Positions 45,358-55,398 of a stretch of DNA of 64,000 bases are shown piece after piece; position 1 is the first letter of the stretch; each line of letters starts with the position of its first letter. The DNA is from an uncultured Lachnospiraceae bacterium (GTDB lineage Bacteria; Bacillota; Clostridia; Lachnospirales; Lachnospiraceae). Below the pieces are notes generated by a model. It ran no database searches. It was not told the origin of the DNA and worked only from the letters and a program-made list of their open reading frames with translations. The stretch spans positions 62,001-126,000 of the forward strand of contig CANRLR010000004.1 in assembly GCA_947631505.1 (NCBI GenBank), read 5' to 3'. The translations under genes and the position numbers were made by a program.

Positions 45358-47763
45358 ATGATGAAAGGGAAATTGCTATCCATTATACTTGTTTTGGCAA
45401 TGATAATGACACTAGGAGGAAATGAAATATACTCAAATGCAGCGATTGGTACATCAGGAAAAAATTCTTCGAAGAAAAAGAAAGAATATATTTTAACAGC
45501 AGACAATATAAATAGTTTTAATCAATTGAAAGAAAAAGTGAATAACCAAGGCAAATGGGTGGTTCGTCATGATATTTCAGATGAGCAGTATTTAGAAGAC
45601 AATCATTCACTCGTAGTTGAAATGACGGAAGAAGAAGTTGTAGAATATGAAAAGGAAAATGGAATTTTCGTAGAAGAAGACCAAAAACTTATGGCAAGTA
45701 ATGAAGATTCAGAAAAGAGCAGTCTGCCGGGGTTTATTGCGGAAGAAGTTCCGCTTGACAAATACGAAACAGAAGAGGAGTACTCAGATAATCCAAATAA
45801 TTTTAAACCGTGTAAAGATAGTAGTAACAAAAAGGGGAGAAAGGAAATTGTCCCATGGAATATTTCGTGTGTAGCAGGAACACCCCATGAGAATAAATAT
45901 AAAGGAAAGAACGTTAAAGTGGCGGTTATTGATTCCGGTATCGATACACACGATGAGTTAAATACAAAGGAATGGATCGATTTTTCTGATACAGTACATG
46001 GATATAAACCAACAGACAATAGTGGTCATGGAACTGCCATGGCTGGTGTTATTGCGGGACGTATCAATGGTATCGGCATAGAAGGAATTGCAAGTGAAGC
46101 AGATATTTATTCGGTTAAGGTTTTAGATAAAGAAAATATGGCTCCGGTCAGTGCTGTTGTAAAAGCAATTCAGTGGTGTATTGATAATGAGATAGATATT
46201 ATCAATATGAGTTTTGGTATGGATACCGATTCAGTGGTGTTACACGAAATAATTGAGAAAGCTCATGATAAGGGAATTTTAATGATTGCGGCAGCGGGAA
46301 ACAATACGGAATCTGTCCAGTATCCCGCTGCCTATCCTCAAGTGGTTGCTGTAGGAAGTGTGGGAGAAGATTTGGAAAAATCGGACTTTTCAGAAAATGT
46401 GCAAACGGATGTAGTGGCTCCGGGAGAAAGAGCACAGACAATTGGTTTTGTTGGCTCCTATTCAAAAGCAAGTGGAACCAGCATAGCCACTGCTCATGTG
46501 ACGGGAGTGGCGGCCGCAGTAAAAAGTGCTAGGCGTTCTCTTTCTGCCAATGAATTACGTCGGGTGCTTGTTGAATCTGCCATTCAGCTAAGTTGTGGAA
46601 GTAAGCTTGTCAATTATGCAAACGCAGTTCGGCTTGTGAAGCAAAAGACAATAAAAAAGATTTCTCTTTCAGAATTAAAACAGGAGACAGGTGAACTGGC
46701 TGAGGATAAAGATTGTTATGTAAAAGGCTCATGGTCATATGATACATGGCATGGAGAGGCTGTTTCCGGGCATTATTCGATGATAAATAATATGGAACTT
46801 TCCTATTTTTCTGTAGGTGCTGCAAATGACACACAAAAAACATACAATCGGTGTATTGTGGCTGCTTCGGCATATAGAACAGATACTATTGAACAGCTAA
46901 GTGCAGGAGAGAGTGGTAATTACCCACGTAATGCAAATGGAGAAGTTCTAGGAAAAGATGAAGGTGATAAAAGTTATTCTCCCTATCATGCCAAATCTGA
47001 GTATGATATGACAGATGTACGGCATCATCTGCGGTTTTTATATGAGTTAGCAAGACGCCGCCTTATGCTAAATAGTCCTTTAACATTAAAGGCAACGGAT
47101 TATTCTGGCAACAGTTATTATGGGGCAGTATTAGAACAGAAAATGAAGCGACGTATTATAGTGGATTTGAATGTACTATACCAAGATTTGCTGACGCAGT
47201 ATAACAACACACAAGTAAACATTAACACAACATATGGGAAGGGATATATGATACTGGGAGTATTCTTTCACTTGGCACAGGATATGGAAGCACACCGTGC
47301 TAAGGTAACACGGGGAATGGTGTTTTCGTCTTCCGGTTCTTATTATACGGAAGATGTTTTTGGTGCCAGCATGGCAGAATGCCGGATCAAAGGAAATAAT
47401 ATATATGGGAATCCGGCAACAGGTAGTGGAAGTTATAGTCATGCCTGTATGATGCTGCATGCTCAATTGACAAATGGCACGGCAATGCCAATAATACGTT
47501 TGAAAGATTATTTGAAAAATAAATTAACAATTACTTATCATAACAAAACAATATTATGTACGGACTCACAGGCATATGAAGATAATCCACATTTTGCATC
47601 GTATCGATTTAGCATGGCACAACTACACTCTAAATGTTATGTCGATCAAATGCTGGCAGATACCGGAACGACCAGTAATCATTTAAATCATTACTTTACT
47701 CATTCAGCGAATCCGTTGTATGAAGCGACATATGGCAAGGTAACTTTAAAGGAAGAGGAATAA
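45358..47763 (+). CDS. Secreted subtilisin-family (S8) protease with C-terminal helical metal-binding-like domain
   Basis: The 801-aa protein has a signal peptide, an I9-like propeptide (about 40-110), and an S8 domain (about 160-420) with the triad Asp in VAVIDSGID, His in SGHGTAMAG and Ser in SGTSIATAHV, plus the oxyanion Asn in AAAGNN. The last about 330 residues form a domain I cannot name, with HHLRFLYELARRRL and FHLAQDMEAHRA; the spaced His/Asp residues resemble zinc-dependent phospholipase C folds. GAGGGGGG precedes the ATG. A related but frameshifted protease lies at 50.3 kb. Confidence 0.85.
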   Translation: MMKGKLLSIILVLAMIMTLGGNEIYSNAAIGTSGKNSSKKKKEYILTADNINSFNQLKEKVNNQGKWVVRHDISDEQYLEDNHSLVVEMTEEEVVEYEKENGIFVEEDQKLMASNEDSEKSSLPGFIAEEVPLDKYETEEEYSDNPNNFKPCKDSSNKKGRKEIVPWNISCVAGTPHENKYKGKNVKVAVIDSGIDTHDELNTKEWIDFSDTVHGYKPTDNSGHGTAMAGVIAGRINGIGIEGIASEADIYSVKVLDKENMAPVSAVVKAIQWCIDNEIDIINMSFGMDTDSVVLHEIIEKAHDKGILMIAAAGNNTESVQYPAAYPQVVAVGSVGEDLEKSDFSENVQTDVVAPGERAQTIGFVGSYSKASGTSIATAHVTGVAAAVKSARRSLSANELRRVLVESAIQLSCGSKLVNYANAVRLVKQKTIKKISLSELKQETGELAEDKDCYVKGSWSYDTWHGEAVSGHYSMINNMELSYFSVGAANDTQKTYNRCIVAASAYRTDTIEQLSAGESGNYPRNANGEVLGKDEGDKSYSPYHAKSEYDMTDVRHHLRFLYELARRRLMLNSPLTLKATDYSGNSYYGAVLEQKMKRRIIVDLNVLYQDLLTQYNNTQVNINTTYGKGYMILGVFFHLAQDMEAHRAKVTRGMVFSSSGSYYTEDVFGASMAECRIKGNNIYGNPATGSGSYSHACMMLHAQLTNGTAMPIIRLKDYLKNKLTITYHNKTILCTDSQAYEDNPHFASYRFSMAQLHSKCYVDQMLADTGTTSNHLNHYFTHSANPLYEATYGKVTLKEEE

Positions 47764-47781
47764 GATAGAGGAGGGGTCTGT

Positions 47782-48897
47782 ATGAAAACGATTCAAAAAC
47801 GTTTTATGTCACTAATTGTACTTTTAGCAGTTTTATGTACTACTATTATGCCAGTTTTGCCAATTCAGGCAAACATTGACCAGAGCAAATGGATAACGTC
47901 AGGAATTTATCAATATGAAATTCTGAATACGGATATGAAAACGGCAACACTGTGGCAAATCAATAGTTCACAACCCAATATTGAAATTCCTAAAACAATT
48001 GATGGGTATACGATTATCCGGGTCGGAGGGATTGACGATGAATGGGACTATCATAATGTGATGGGAAAGTATTCTTCAACATTAAAGAGATTGACAATTC
48101 CTAATACAGTAATGAATATTGGTCCCCTTGCATTTGGAGGATGTGAAAATTTAGAGAGAGTGGATTTTCCGAAAAAAGGAAATCTGTTTATTGGTCGATG
48201 GGCATTTGAGGATTGCAGTAAATTAGTAAATGTTACTTTATATTCTGCTAACTTAGGAGGAGGATCCTTTCGATCCAAAAAGAAGAGAGTAGAATTAACT
48301 AACGTAGAACTAGGCTGTGATGATGGGGATGGACCGGGCTACAATTTTAAAACCCCTGATGTGATTGTATTAAATGGAAACAGCATATGTTCTATATGTG
48401 ATTTTAGAGGCAAGCAATGTGTTAAAGAAATTTATCTAAATGATGAAGCCCATCTTAGATTTTGTTCGGAGAGGGTATTTATTTCTGTAAACAAACTTTT
48501 TGTGAATGGAACATCGGCATCATTCAGTGGTGAGGAGATACGTGCGCATAATATATACACAATCCCTTCCGCCAAGGCAATTAAGGCTGCAAGAAAAGCA
48601 CATGTGACTTATCATGTAAAATCAACCGGCTCCATGAAAAAGGTCACTCGGAAAAAGAAAGGTAAGAAGTACCGTTATTCATGGAAACCGGTAAAGACAA
48701 CAATTAAAACGTACAAGTACAAAGGGAAAAAGAAAGGGTGGAAATGTACAAAAAAGAAAGCGGCTACCCAATATAATGTGTACGCCAAAAAGAAAAGACT
48801 AGATAATTTTCAGTTGATTAAGACAACGAAAAAGAAACAGCTTACCACTTCATATAAGTATGTCAAAGTTAAGCCGGTGAAAATATGGTTGGAATAG
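47782..48897 (+). CDS. Secreted BspA-like leucine-rich protein, copy 1
   Basis: The 371-aa protein has a signal peptide (about 1-31), a short LRR_5/BspA-like region (LTIPNTVMNIGPLAFGGC, LERVDFPKKG), and a C-terminal about 110 residues rich in Lys and Tyr (KYRYSWKPVKTTIKTYKY). Its 5' and 3' ends are almost identical to the next gene while the middle differs. It lies 18 bp after the protease gene and is probably cotranscribed. Confidence 0.8.
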   Translation: MKTIQKRFMSLIVLLAVLCTTIMPVLPIQANIDQSKWITSGIYQYEILNTDMKTATLWQINSSQPNIEIPKTIDGYTIIRVGGIDDEWDYHNVMGKYSSTLKRLTIPNTVMNIGPLAFGGCENLERVDFPKKGNLFIGRWAFEDCSKLVNVTLYSANLGGGSFRSKKKRVELTNVELGCDDGDGPGYNFKTPDVIVLNGNSICSICDFRGKQCVKEIYLNDEAHLRFCSERVFISVNKLFVNGTSASFSGEEIRAHNIYTIPSAKAIKAARKAHVTYHVKSTGSMKKVTRKKKGKKYRYSWKPVKTTIKTYKYKGKKKGWKCTKKKAATQYNVYAKKKRLDNFQLIKTTKKKQLTTSYKYVKVKPVKIWLE

Positions 48898-48926
48898 GCG
48901 GAACAATAGGTTAAGGGGGGATTTTA

Positions 48927-50066
48927 ATGCAAAAAATACAAAAACGTTTTATGTCACTAATTGTACTTTTAGCAGTTTTATGTACTACTATTATGACAGT
49001 TTTGCCAATTCAGGCAGACGCAGACATTGATGCATACATTGACAAAAGCAAATGGATAACGTCAGGAATTTATCAATATGAAATTCTGAATACGGATATG
49101 AAAACGGCAACGCTGTGGCGAATCAATAGTTCACAACCCAATATTGAAATTCCTAAAACGATTGATGGGTATACGATTATCAGTTTAGGAGGTGCTACGG
49201 ATGAATGGAATGCTCTTAGTGTTATGGATAAAAATTCTTCAACCGTAAAGAGTTTGAAGATTCCTGATACGGTAAAGAATATTGGACCTTGTGCATTTAT
49301 GGACTGCAGCAATTTGGAACGGGTAGTTTTTCCGAAAGCCGGACCTATAAGGCTTTGCGGTTCTGCATTTAAACATTGTAAAAAATTAAAAAATATTACG
49401 CTATATAATGCCAATGTGGGTGAAGGGTGTTTTGTGATGGGGACAACATTAAAAAGGCTTGAGTTAAACAATGTTACTACTTATTATTCGGATGAAAATG
49501 ACCGTGATTTCTTTTCTAAAGCAAAAAAAATTATTTTGAGCGGAAACACAACATACAGTTTGAATGAATTCCGTTCGGATAATCAAGTAGATAGCATTTA
49601 TGCAAATGATTCTGTAAAGATTTATTTTGCAGTAGGGGATGGAGGTTTTGACACCATTCGGAAATTATATGTCAATAGTACTGCGGTAAAATTTATTGAT
49701 TCTCCGGAGTTTGTAGAAAATTTATATACAATCCCTTCCGCCAAGGCAATTAAGGCTGCCAGAAAAGCACATGTGACTTATCATGTAAAATCAACCGGCT
49801 CCATGAAAAAGGTCACTCGGAAAAAGAAAGGTAAGAAGTACCGTTATTCATGGAAACCGGTAAAGACAACAATTAAAACGTACAAGTACAAAGGGAAAAA
49901 GAAAGGGTGGAAATGTACAAAAAAGAAAGCGGCTACCCAATATAATGTGTACGCCAAAAAGAAAAGACTAGATAATTTTCAGTTGATTAAGACAACGAAA
50001 AAGAAACAGCTTACCACTTCATATAAGTATGTCAAAGTAAAGCCGGTGAAAATATGGTTGGAATAG
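48927..50066 (+). CDS. Secreted BspA-like leucine-rich protein, copy 2
   Basis: This 379-aa paralogue of the preceding gene shares the signal peptide and first about 80 codons and the last about 115 codons at near DNA identity (49722-50066 versus 48553-48897, with only a couple of mismatches). The central region (about residues 85-265) has diverged strongly and contains LRR-like LKIPDTVKNIGPCAFMDC. A five-codon insertion lies after the signal peptide. Confidence 0.8.
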   Translation: MQKIQKRFMSLIVLLAVLCTTIMTVLPIQADADIDAYIDKSKWITSGIYQYEILNTDMKTATLWRINSSQPNIEIPKTIDGYTIISLGGATDEWNALSVMDKNSSTVKSLKIPDTVKNIGPCAFMDCSNLERVVFPKAGPIRLCGSAFKHCKKLKNITLYNANVGEGCFVMGTTLKRLELNNVTTYYSDENDRDFFSKAKKIILSGNTTYSLNEFRSDNQVDSIYANDSVKIYFAVGDGGFDTIRKLYVNSTAVKFIDSPEFVENLYTIPSAKAIKAARKAHVTYHVKSTGSMKKVTRKKKGKKYRYSWKPVKTTIKTYKYKGKKKGWKCTKKKAATQYNVYAKKKRLDNFQLIKTTKKKQLTTSYKYVKVKPVKIWLE

Positions 50067-50080
50067 ATTAAGGTATGGAA

Positions 50081-50144
50081 ATTGAGGCAGGGAAGTGTCA
50101 GGAATGTGGAGAAGTGTTTGAAGAAGATTATGCACTTCGTGTAA
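50081..50144 (+). pseudogene. Possible relic of the rnfB 3' end
   Basis: This stretch resembles the last about 70 bases of rnfB: ATTGAGGCAGGGAAGTGTCA against ATTGATGCGGAGAAGTGTCA, then TGTGGA, GAAGAAGATTA and GTGTAA in the same order with a short deletion. It reads EAGKCQECGE. It sits where a duplicated block starting at rnfB would begin. A chance match to a Cys-rich stretch cannot be excluded. Confidence 0.45.
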
Positions 50145-50209
50145 AAACTGAGAAATATTTTTCATTTTATAGTAAATTAATTTTCACTAAAGAGTGAATT
50201 GAATGGGAA

Positions 50210-50238
50210 TTGACACGTGAAATAGTGATTGTTACACT
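50210..50238 (+). promoter_or_regulatory. Promoter of the second subtilase gene
   Basis: TTGACA, 17 bp, TACACT, about 50 bp upstream of the ATG at 50288. Confidence 0.5.
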
Positions 50239-50287
50239 AAAATTTTATGAATTATATATTTACCATAAATTTGTGAGGAGTTATATA

Positions 50288-52367
50288 ATGAAAAAAAAGA
50301 AAATAGTGAAAAGAGGAACGGCATATATATTGTGTATTACTATGATTTTTAGCATGGGGCTGGGAATTTGTGTAAAAATTCCGAATGAATGTGTCGGACT
50401 GGTACGAAAAGAGCGAAGATATTTAGTGGGATTTATTCAAAGGGGGCAAACGAAACTATTAGAAGCGGCTTATGAAAGTGACACTGATATCAGCAGCAAG
50501 GCAGAGGATAATTTGGAGAAGAATAATATGATAACCGTGATGCTGACGGATTCAGAGGCAGAGAAGCTGGAAAAGAAATCGGAAATTGCCTTTGTGGAAG
50601 AGGATGTAGAGGTGAAAGCCTGTGGAAAAACCGCTACTACTTGCTATGTAAAACAGATACATAAGAAAAAAGAAACTCGTATCAAAGAGAATAAAAGCAA
50701 AAGCCAGTGGAATATGCGGATGATACATAGGGATAGGATAAAAAAAAAGCAAATCAGAGAAGAAAAAAATAAAGGTTGCGGTTTTGGATTCCGGTGTGGA
50801 TTACTGGAGTGACATTGACTTGGCAGAGAGTCTTACATTAGTTCCGAATGAAGAAGAGATGTCCTTGCTGTTTATGGACGGAACTGGTCATGGAAACAGT
50901 GTGGCAGGATTAATTGCAGCAAAAGACAATGGAGAGGGGATAACGGGAGTCAATCCCGATGCGGAAATTTATTCAATCCGGGTACTTGACAATAATAATT
51001 GTTCTCCAGTAAGTCGGATTATCGAGGGAATTTATATGGCAATTGAGCGGAAGGTTGACATAATCAATATGAGTTTTGGTGTCAGCACGTATTCCGCAGC
51101 TTTAGAACAGGCAGTAAAAGACGCAGAAAAGGCCGGAATTCTTATGGTGGCCGCGGCGGGCAACGTGGGTGATAAGGGGGTTCAGTATCCGGCCGCGTTT
51201 GATGAGGTGATTGCTGTTGGTTCGGTAGACAAAGAAGGAAATCTTGCTAGTGACAGTTCCATGGGGGAACAGGTGGAACTGGTAGCACCGGGTGAGTTAG
51301 TTATGAGTACGGGTGATTTTGGAGATGTTAAGGTGGCTTCTGGTACAAGTCTAGCAGCTCCACAAGTAGCAGGAATTGCCTCGTTGCTTTGGCAGAAAGA
51401 CACAGAACTGCCGGCGGCTTTTATCCGACAGGTATTGACAGAAAGTGCCAATTGTTACGGAGAACATGACAAATATGGCAGTGGGCTTTTAGATGCGGAG
51501 TATGCTGTAAAATATTATGACACGTTGAAGAGACAATATAAAAAGTCAAATGATGTGGATACATTGGATATCCCGGAGAATACAGGGAAAATAGTGACCT
51601 TTGATGAAACAAACTGCGTAGAGGGGAACTGGTCACTTAGTAAATATAGCAAAAATCACGAGTCTATGATTCCAAGTAAATTTAGTAATGTGAAAAAAGG
51701 AGCACGTTTTCCTGACGAAAAAACGGATAAGGATGGGAAAGATGCAAGGGGAACTCAATTATATGTATTTCAGGGAATGGAACATAATCCATGGTGGCAT
51801 GGATATTTTCGCTTAATGAATGCTGGAAAGGGCAAAAAACTTTCAAATTATGTAACAGCATATATTTATGAAACAAGACTTGCTAATCAAATGCAGACTA
51901 AAACAACAGCATCAATCCCTCGCGGTATGCAAAAGGATATATCAAATGAAATAAAAAATGATATATCTAAAATCAATTGGAGTAAGCAGTTTGGTACAAA
52001 TATTACAAATGGTAAGAAAAGAGCATTTATTTGGGGGATGGCGATTCATAGTTTGAGTGATGCTTTTGCTCACAGTACAACAGATGGACTTGGTGAGAGA
52101 ATAACGCATGATAACGATAGGGCAGATAACCCATCATATTATTCTTTGCGTTGGAATTGTGCAGTAGAAGCAGTAACACTTGCATTAAATAACTATTCAA
52201 GTTCTATTTACCAATCAGGAACGTATAATGAATTTTCACCAGTTAAAAAACAATCGCAGTTCAAGTTAATTAACATCTATGAGTATATTAAAGAAAACGG
52301 GGGCTCGAGTGTTGCTAATACATATAAAACCAAAAGTGTGTCAAAGAAAGTTACGGATAACAAGTGA
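50288..52367 (+). pseudogene. S8 subtilisin-family protease, frameshifted
   Basis: The first frame (50288-50812) gives a signal peptide and an I9-like propeptide (VMLTDSEAEKLEKKSEIAFV). The second frame, one base off, continues from about 50770 with VAVLDSGVD (triad Asp), TGHGNSVAG (His), AAAGNVG and SGTSLAAPQVAG (Ser) to 52367. The switch lies at one of two A-runs, nine A at about 50740 or seven A at about 50763; losing one A in either restores one long frame. The C-terminal domain has MAIHSLSDAFAHST, again like a zinc-dependent phospholipase C fold. It may be a real mutation, a phase-variable tract or a sequencing error. Confidence 0.8.
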
Positions 52368-52381
52368 TGAGGGAGATTAAA

Positions 52382-53350
52382 ATGAAATATAAAAATTTAA
52401 ACACACATATCTTATTTGTTTTAATTTTATTTATATTGATATTAGGGGTTTTTGTTTGCATAAAAACCTCAATGATTTCCTCTCCCCCATCAATGGTCTC
52501 CAGTACTTCGGTACAGAGTACAGATGTGTTTGTAAACGAAAACGGTGACATCGGCTACATTCACGGTATATGGGGATTCGGATTTATTAATCCCAATGAA
52601 TCAGATGATAACTCCCCGTACTGTGGAGTCATGCTATCATCCCTTCATTATCCGGAGATAAGAAAGCTGATTTTTGGAAAATTTGCAGAAGAAACGGTCT
52701 GGGAAAGTGACATGGAAAGGCCTTCCGATTTTTCAAATCCATTTGTCGGGTGTCCGAAATTAGAGGAAATTGAGGTGGAAGAGGGAAACCGCTATTTGAC
52801 TACGGAGAGTGGAATGCTGTTTCATGTAAAAGGGACGTTAATTGCCTGTGTGCCTCAAAAGGACGGTGATGTGCGGATTCCTGAGATGGTGCATACATTA
52901 GGTATATGTGCATTTAATGGCTGTTCACGGATATGTTCACTGTATTTACCTGCGTCTATAGAAACCATAAAGGATGGTGCATTAGGCGACATGACAAATT
53001 GTACAAAATATGTGGTGGATAGAGAAAATCAAAGCTTTTGTTCCATTGATGGCATTGTCTATACAAGTGACAGAAAACAACTGGTTGCCTATCCCGCCGG
53101 AAAAGAATCAGACAGTTACCATATACCAAATGGAGTAGAACGGATTTGTGCAGGGGCCTTTATGGGTGCGGAAAATTTGAAAAAAGTCTATTTTCCTCAA
53201 AGTTTGAAATCAACAGGGGTAGAAGCTTTTCGCAATTGTGAAAAGCTGGAAAAGGTAGTTCAAACAAATGAGCTGCATTCTCTTGGGACAGGAACATGGA
53301 ACGGATGTAAAAAGTTAAAAGAACGTCCAACTGCCCCAGAGGGGGATTAA
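52382..53350 (+). CDS. Membrane-anchored BspA-like leucine-rich protein
   Basis: The 322-aa protein has an N-terminal hydrophobic anchor (ILFVLILFILILGVFVC) and several LRR_5 units, for example LYLPASIETIKDGALGDM and IPNGVERICAGAFMGA. It would sit on the outer face of the membrane. GAGGGAG precedes the ATG at 52382, 14 bp after the protease stop. No lysine-rich tail is present, unlike the two LRR genes upstream. Confidence 0.78.
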   Translation: MKYKNLNTHILFVLILFILILGVFVCIKTSMISSPPSMVSSTSVQSTDVFVNENGDIGYIHGIWGFGFINPNESDDNSPYCGVMLSSLHYPEIRKLIFGKFAEETVWESDMERPSDFSNPFVGCPKLEEIEVEEGNRYLTTESGMLFHVKGTLIACVPQKDGDVRIPEMVHTLGICAFNGCSRICSLYLPASIETIKDGALGDMTNCTKYVVDRENQSFCSIDGIVYTSDRKQLVAYPAGKESDSYHIPNGVERICAGAFMGAENLKKVYFPQSLKSTGVEAFRNCEKLEKVVQTNELHSLGTGTWNGCKKLKERPTAPEGD

Positions 53351-53372
53351 TGGTGTGGAGAGGAGAAAGACA

Positions 53373-54074
53373 ATGAAAAGAAAACCGTTGATTTTAATTA
53401 TAATATTGGGTGTGTTTTTGGGAATTGAAGTGTGGGTCCTCTGTTTGGGATTTGCTGAGCATTATCCAGATATTGCTGCTTCGATCGAAAAATTAAGTAA
53501 AACGGATGTTGAGGGAAACATTCTACATTTTGAAAATTTGTCCATAGAGGGAAAAAATTATACAGAAATCTCCTTTATTGTTAAAAAAGGTACTGCCCGT
53601 ATAATTAGTTTAAAAACAGAAGATGATGTTTTATATATCCCGGCACAGATTGGGAAATATCCGGTGGAAAAAATTGGTGGTCAACTGGAGGAAATTCCAG
53701 CAGCAGAAAAATATGCCCGAATGAACCAAAAGACACCATCATTAGGCATATATGCATGGATGAGAGAAAAAGATATGGGATATAAAAAGATTGTAATAGA
53801 AGAGGGAATTAAATCTATATACGCGGAATCTTTTTATGGAGTGAAAGCAGATGTGGTTAAATTTCCAGAGAGTCTTTTGATTATAGGAGCGCTGGCATTT
53901 GGGGAGTCCGACATAGAGGAAGTAATGGCAGGAAATCCGGATATGTGCATAGAGAGGGATGCTTTTGAGGGAAGTAAATTGAAAAAGCAATTTATCGAAT
54001 CTTCTTTAGAAAAAAGAGAAAGTGTAGAGGAATCATTTCAGAAAACATTTAATGAAGCGAATATAGATGAGTGA
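53373..54074 (+). CDS. Membrane-anchored LRR-like protein
   Basis: The 233-aa protein has an N-terminal anchor (ILIIILGVFLGIEVWVLCL) and weak BspA-like units (IVIEEGIKSIYAESFYGV, VVKFPESLLIIGALAFGES). It is the last gene of the protease/LRR group and follows the previous gene by 22 bp. The start at 53373 has GAGAGGAGA upstream. Function unknown. Confidence 0.72.
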   Translation: MKRKPLILIIILGVFLGIEVWVLCLGFAEHYPDIAASIEKLSKTDVEGNILHFENLSIEGKNYTEISFIVKKGTARIISLKTEDDVLYIPAQIGKYPVEKIGGQLEEIPAAEKYARMNQKTPSLGIYAWMREKDMGYKKIVIEEGIKSIYAESFYGVKADVVKFPESLLIIGALAFGESDIEEVMAGNPDMCIERDAFEGSKLKKQFIESSLEKRESVEESFQKTFNEANIDE

Positions 54075-54120
54075 TTTTCCGGTGTTCATGGAAACAAGTA
54101 AAGAGGTATCACTGGATGAC

Positions 54121-54157
54121 AAAAATGGGATGACGTAGAACGACATCCCATTTTTTT
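54121..54157. terminator. Bidirectional terminator
   Basis: AAAATGGGATG and CATCCCATTTT enclose CGT/ACG; a T-run follows on the plus strand and A-run precedes. It serves both the LRR gene and the convergent esterase gene. Confidence 0.88.
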
Positions 54158-54183
54158 ATTATATAAGAAAGACCGACGCTTTT

Positions 54184-55350
54184 TTATTTAAATATGCGGC
54201 TGGCAAAGTTGTATAGTGCGTTATTCATTACATTAAAGTCATGTCCGCCGGAAACTTTATACCAAATATGTTTGCTGTTATTAGAGGCCAGAGCATTATG
54301 ATAGATTTCAGGATTATTACCGACGATATTATCTGACTTCCCTGCAACAATCATTACAAGTGTATTGTTTGCATATTCATTTTTTAAACGAAAATCTTCT
54401 TTCTTAAATAAACCGTTTTCGGATACCCCATTTGCTCTGTAGGCAAAGATTCCCGGTGCTGGTGCAAAGCCACCGATGTATCCGAATGTGTCCTGCATGG
54501 ACATACCAATATAAAGTGCGGTGCGTCCTCCCATGGAGAATCCGGCAATCGCCGTATTTTCCCGTCCCTCTAAAATAGAGTAGTTCGCTTTGATGTATGG
54601 CATAAGATTATCCCTTAAATCATTGATAAAATTGTCAAAAGCACGATAATTGGAGAGCGAAAAAGCATCCGATGGATTTGCTGAATCATTTTCTCTGGCA
54701 CGGCAGTTCGGCAGGACTAAAATCATTTCTTTTGCCGTACCGGAAGCGATCATATTACCGACAATAGTAGGGGCTTTGGCATTGAGCCAATCGGTATTAT
54801 CCTGTCCCAGTCCATGGAGAAGATAGCAGACCGGATATTTTTTTGCTGTGCTGTAACCTGCCGGGAGCACAACACTGACCTTGCGGTTCTTTTTTGTCGT
54901 GGTAGAGTAATAGGATACTGTTTTTACTGTTCCATATTTGACATTTTTTTGAATGCTTCGGTAATTACTTGGTGTTTTGTAGTAAACATCACCATCATAA
55001 GGGTTATTGGATATGGTCGTTTTTTTCTTCGTTTTCTTTTTCGTTACCGTTACCTTACAGGTATATTTTTTACCGGAGACCTTAGCAGTGATGGTTGTCT
55101 TACCTGCTTTTTTGGCTTTCACAACTCCTTTTTTGGATACCGTAGCAATTTTCTTTTTGCTGGATTTCCAAACAACTTTTTTGCCTTTTTTCAAATTTTT
55201 TATCTTCAATTTTTTTGTCTTGCCCACCTTTAAAGATAGTTTCTTTTGGCTGATTTTTGGTTTTTTTGCAGCTTGTGCCGGAGTGGTCTGAATGGTCATT
55301 CCGGCGAGGAATAAAGTTAAAGTCAACAGAATTGATAAAACTCGTTTCAT
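54184..55350 (-). CDS. Secreted esterase with N-terminal Big_2 domain
   Basis: The 388-aa protein has a signal peptide (about 1-28), a lysine-rich Big_2 Ig-like domain (about 30-110, with VVWKSSKKKIATVSKKGVV), and an esterase-D/feruloyl-esterase-like alpha/beta hydrolase. The nucleophile Ser is in GFSMGG, the oxyanion region is in YLLHGLGQD, and the catalytic His is in SGGHDF. It may release acyl groups from plant polysaccharide. GGAGGG precedes the ATG at 55350; the frame extends 19 codons further but without support. Confidence 0.86.
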   Translation of the reverse strand: MKRVLSILLTLTLFLAGMTIQTTPAQAAKKPKISQKKLSLKVGKTKKLKIKNLKKGKKVVWKSSKKKIATVSKKGVVKAKKAGKTTITAKVSGKKYTCKVTVTKKKTKKKTTISNNPYDGDVYYKTPSNYRSIQKNVKYGTVKTVSYYSTTTKKNRKVSVVLPAGYSTAKKYPVCYLLHGLGQDNTDWLNAKAPTIVGNMIASGTAKEMILVLPNCRARENDSANPSDAFSLSNYRAFDNFINDLRDNLMPYIKANYSILEGRENTAIAGFSMGGRTALYIGMSMQDTFGYIGGFAPAPGIFAYRANGVSENGLFKKEDFRLKNEYANNTLVMIVAGKSDNIVGNNPEIYHNALASNNSKHIWYKVSGGHDFNVMNNALYNFASRIFK

Positions 55351-55373
55351 AAGCACCCTCCTTAAATATATTA

Positions 55374-55385
55374 TTAGAATTCTAA
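55374..55385. promoter_or_regulatory. 12-bp palindrome in the esterase leader
   Basis: TTAGAATTCTAA is a perfect palindrome lying just downstream of the predicted start of transcription, a possible operator. Confidence 0.35.
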
Positions 55386-55398
55386 TTTGATTATAAAT

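Noticed and set aside
50081-50144. A real small zinc-finger gene
   Set aside because: There is no start with a ribosome site and the CxxC pair stands alone; resemblance to the rnfB end is the better explanation.
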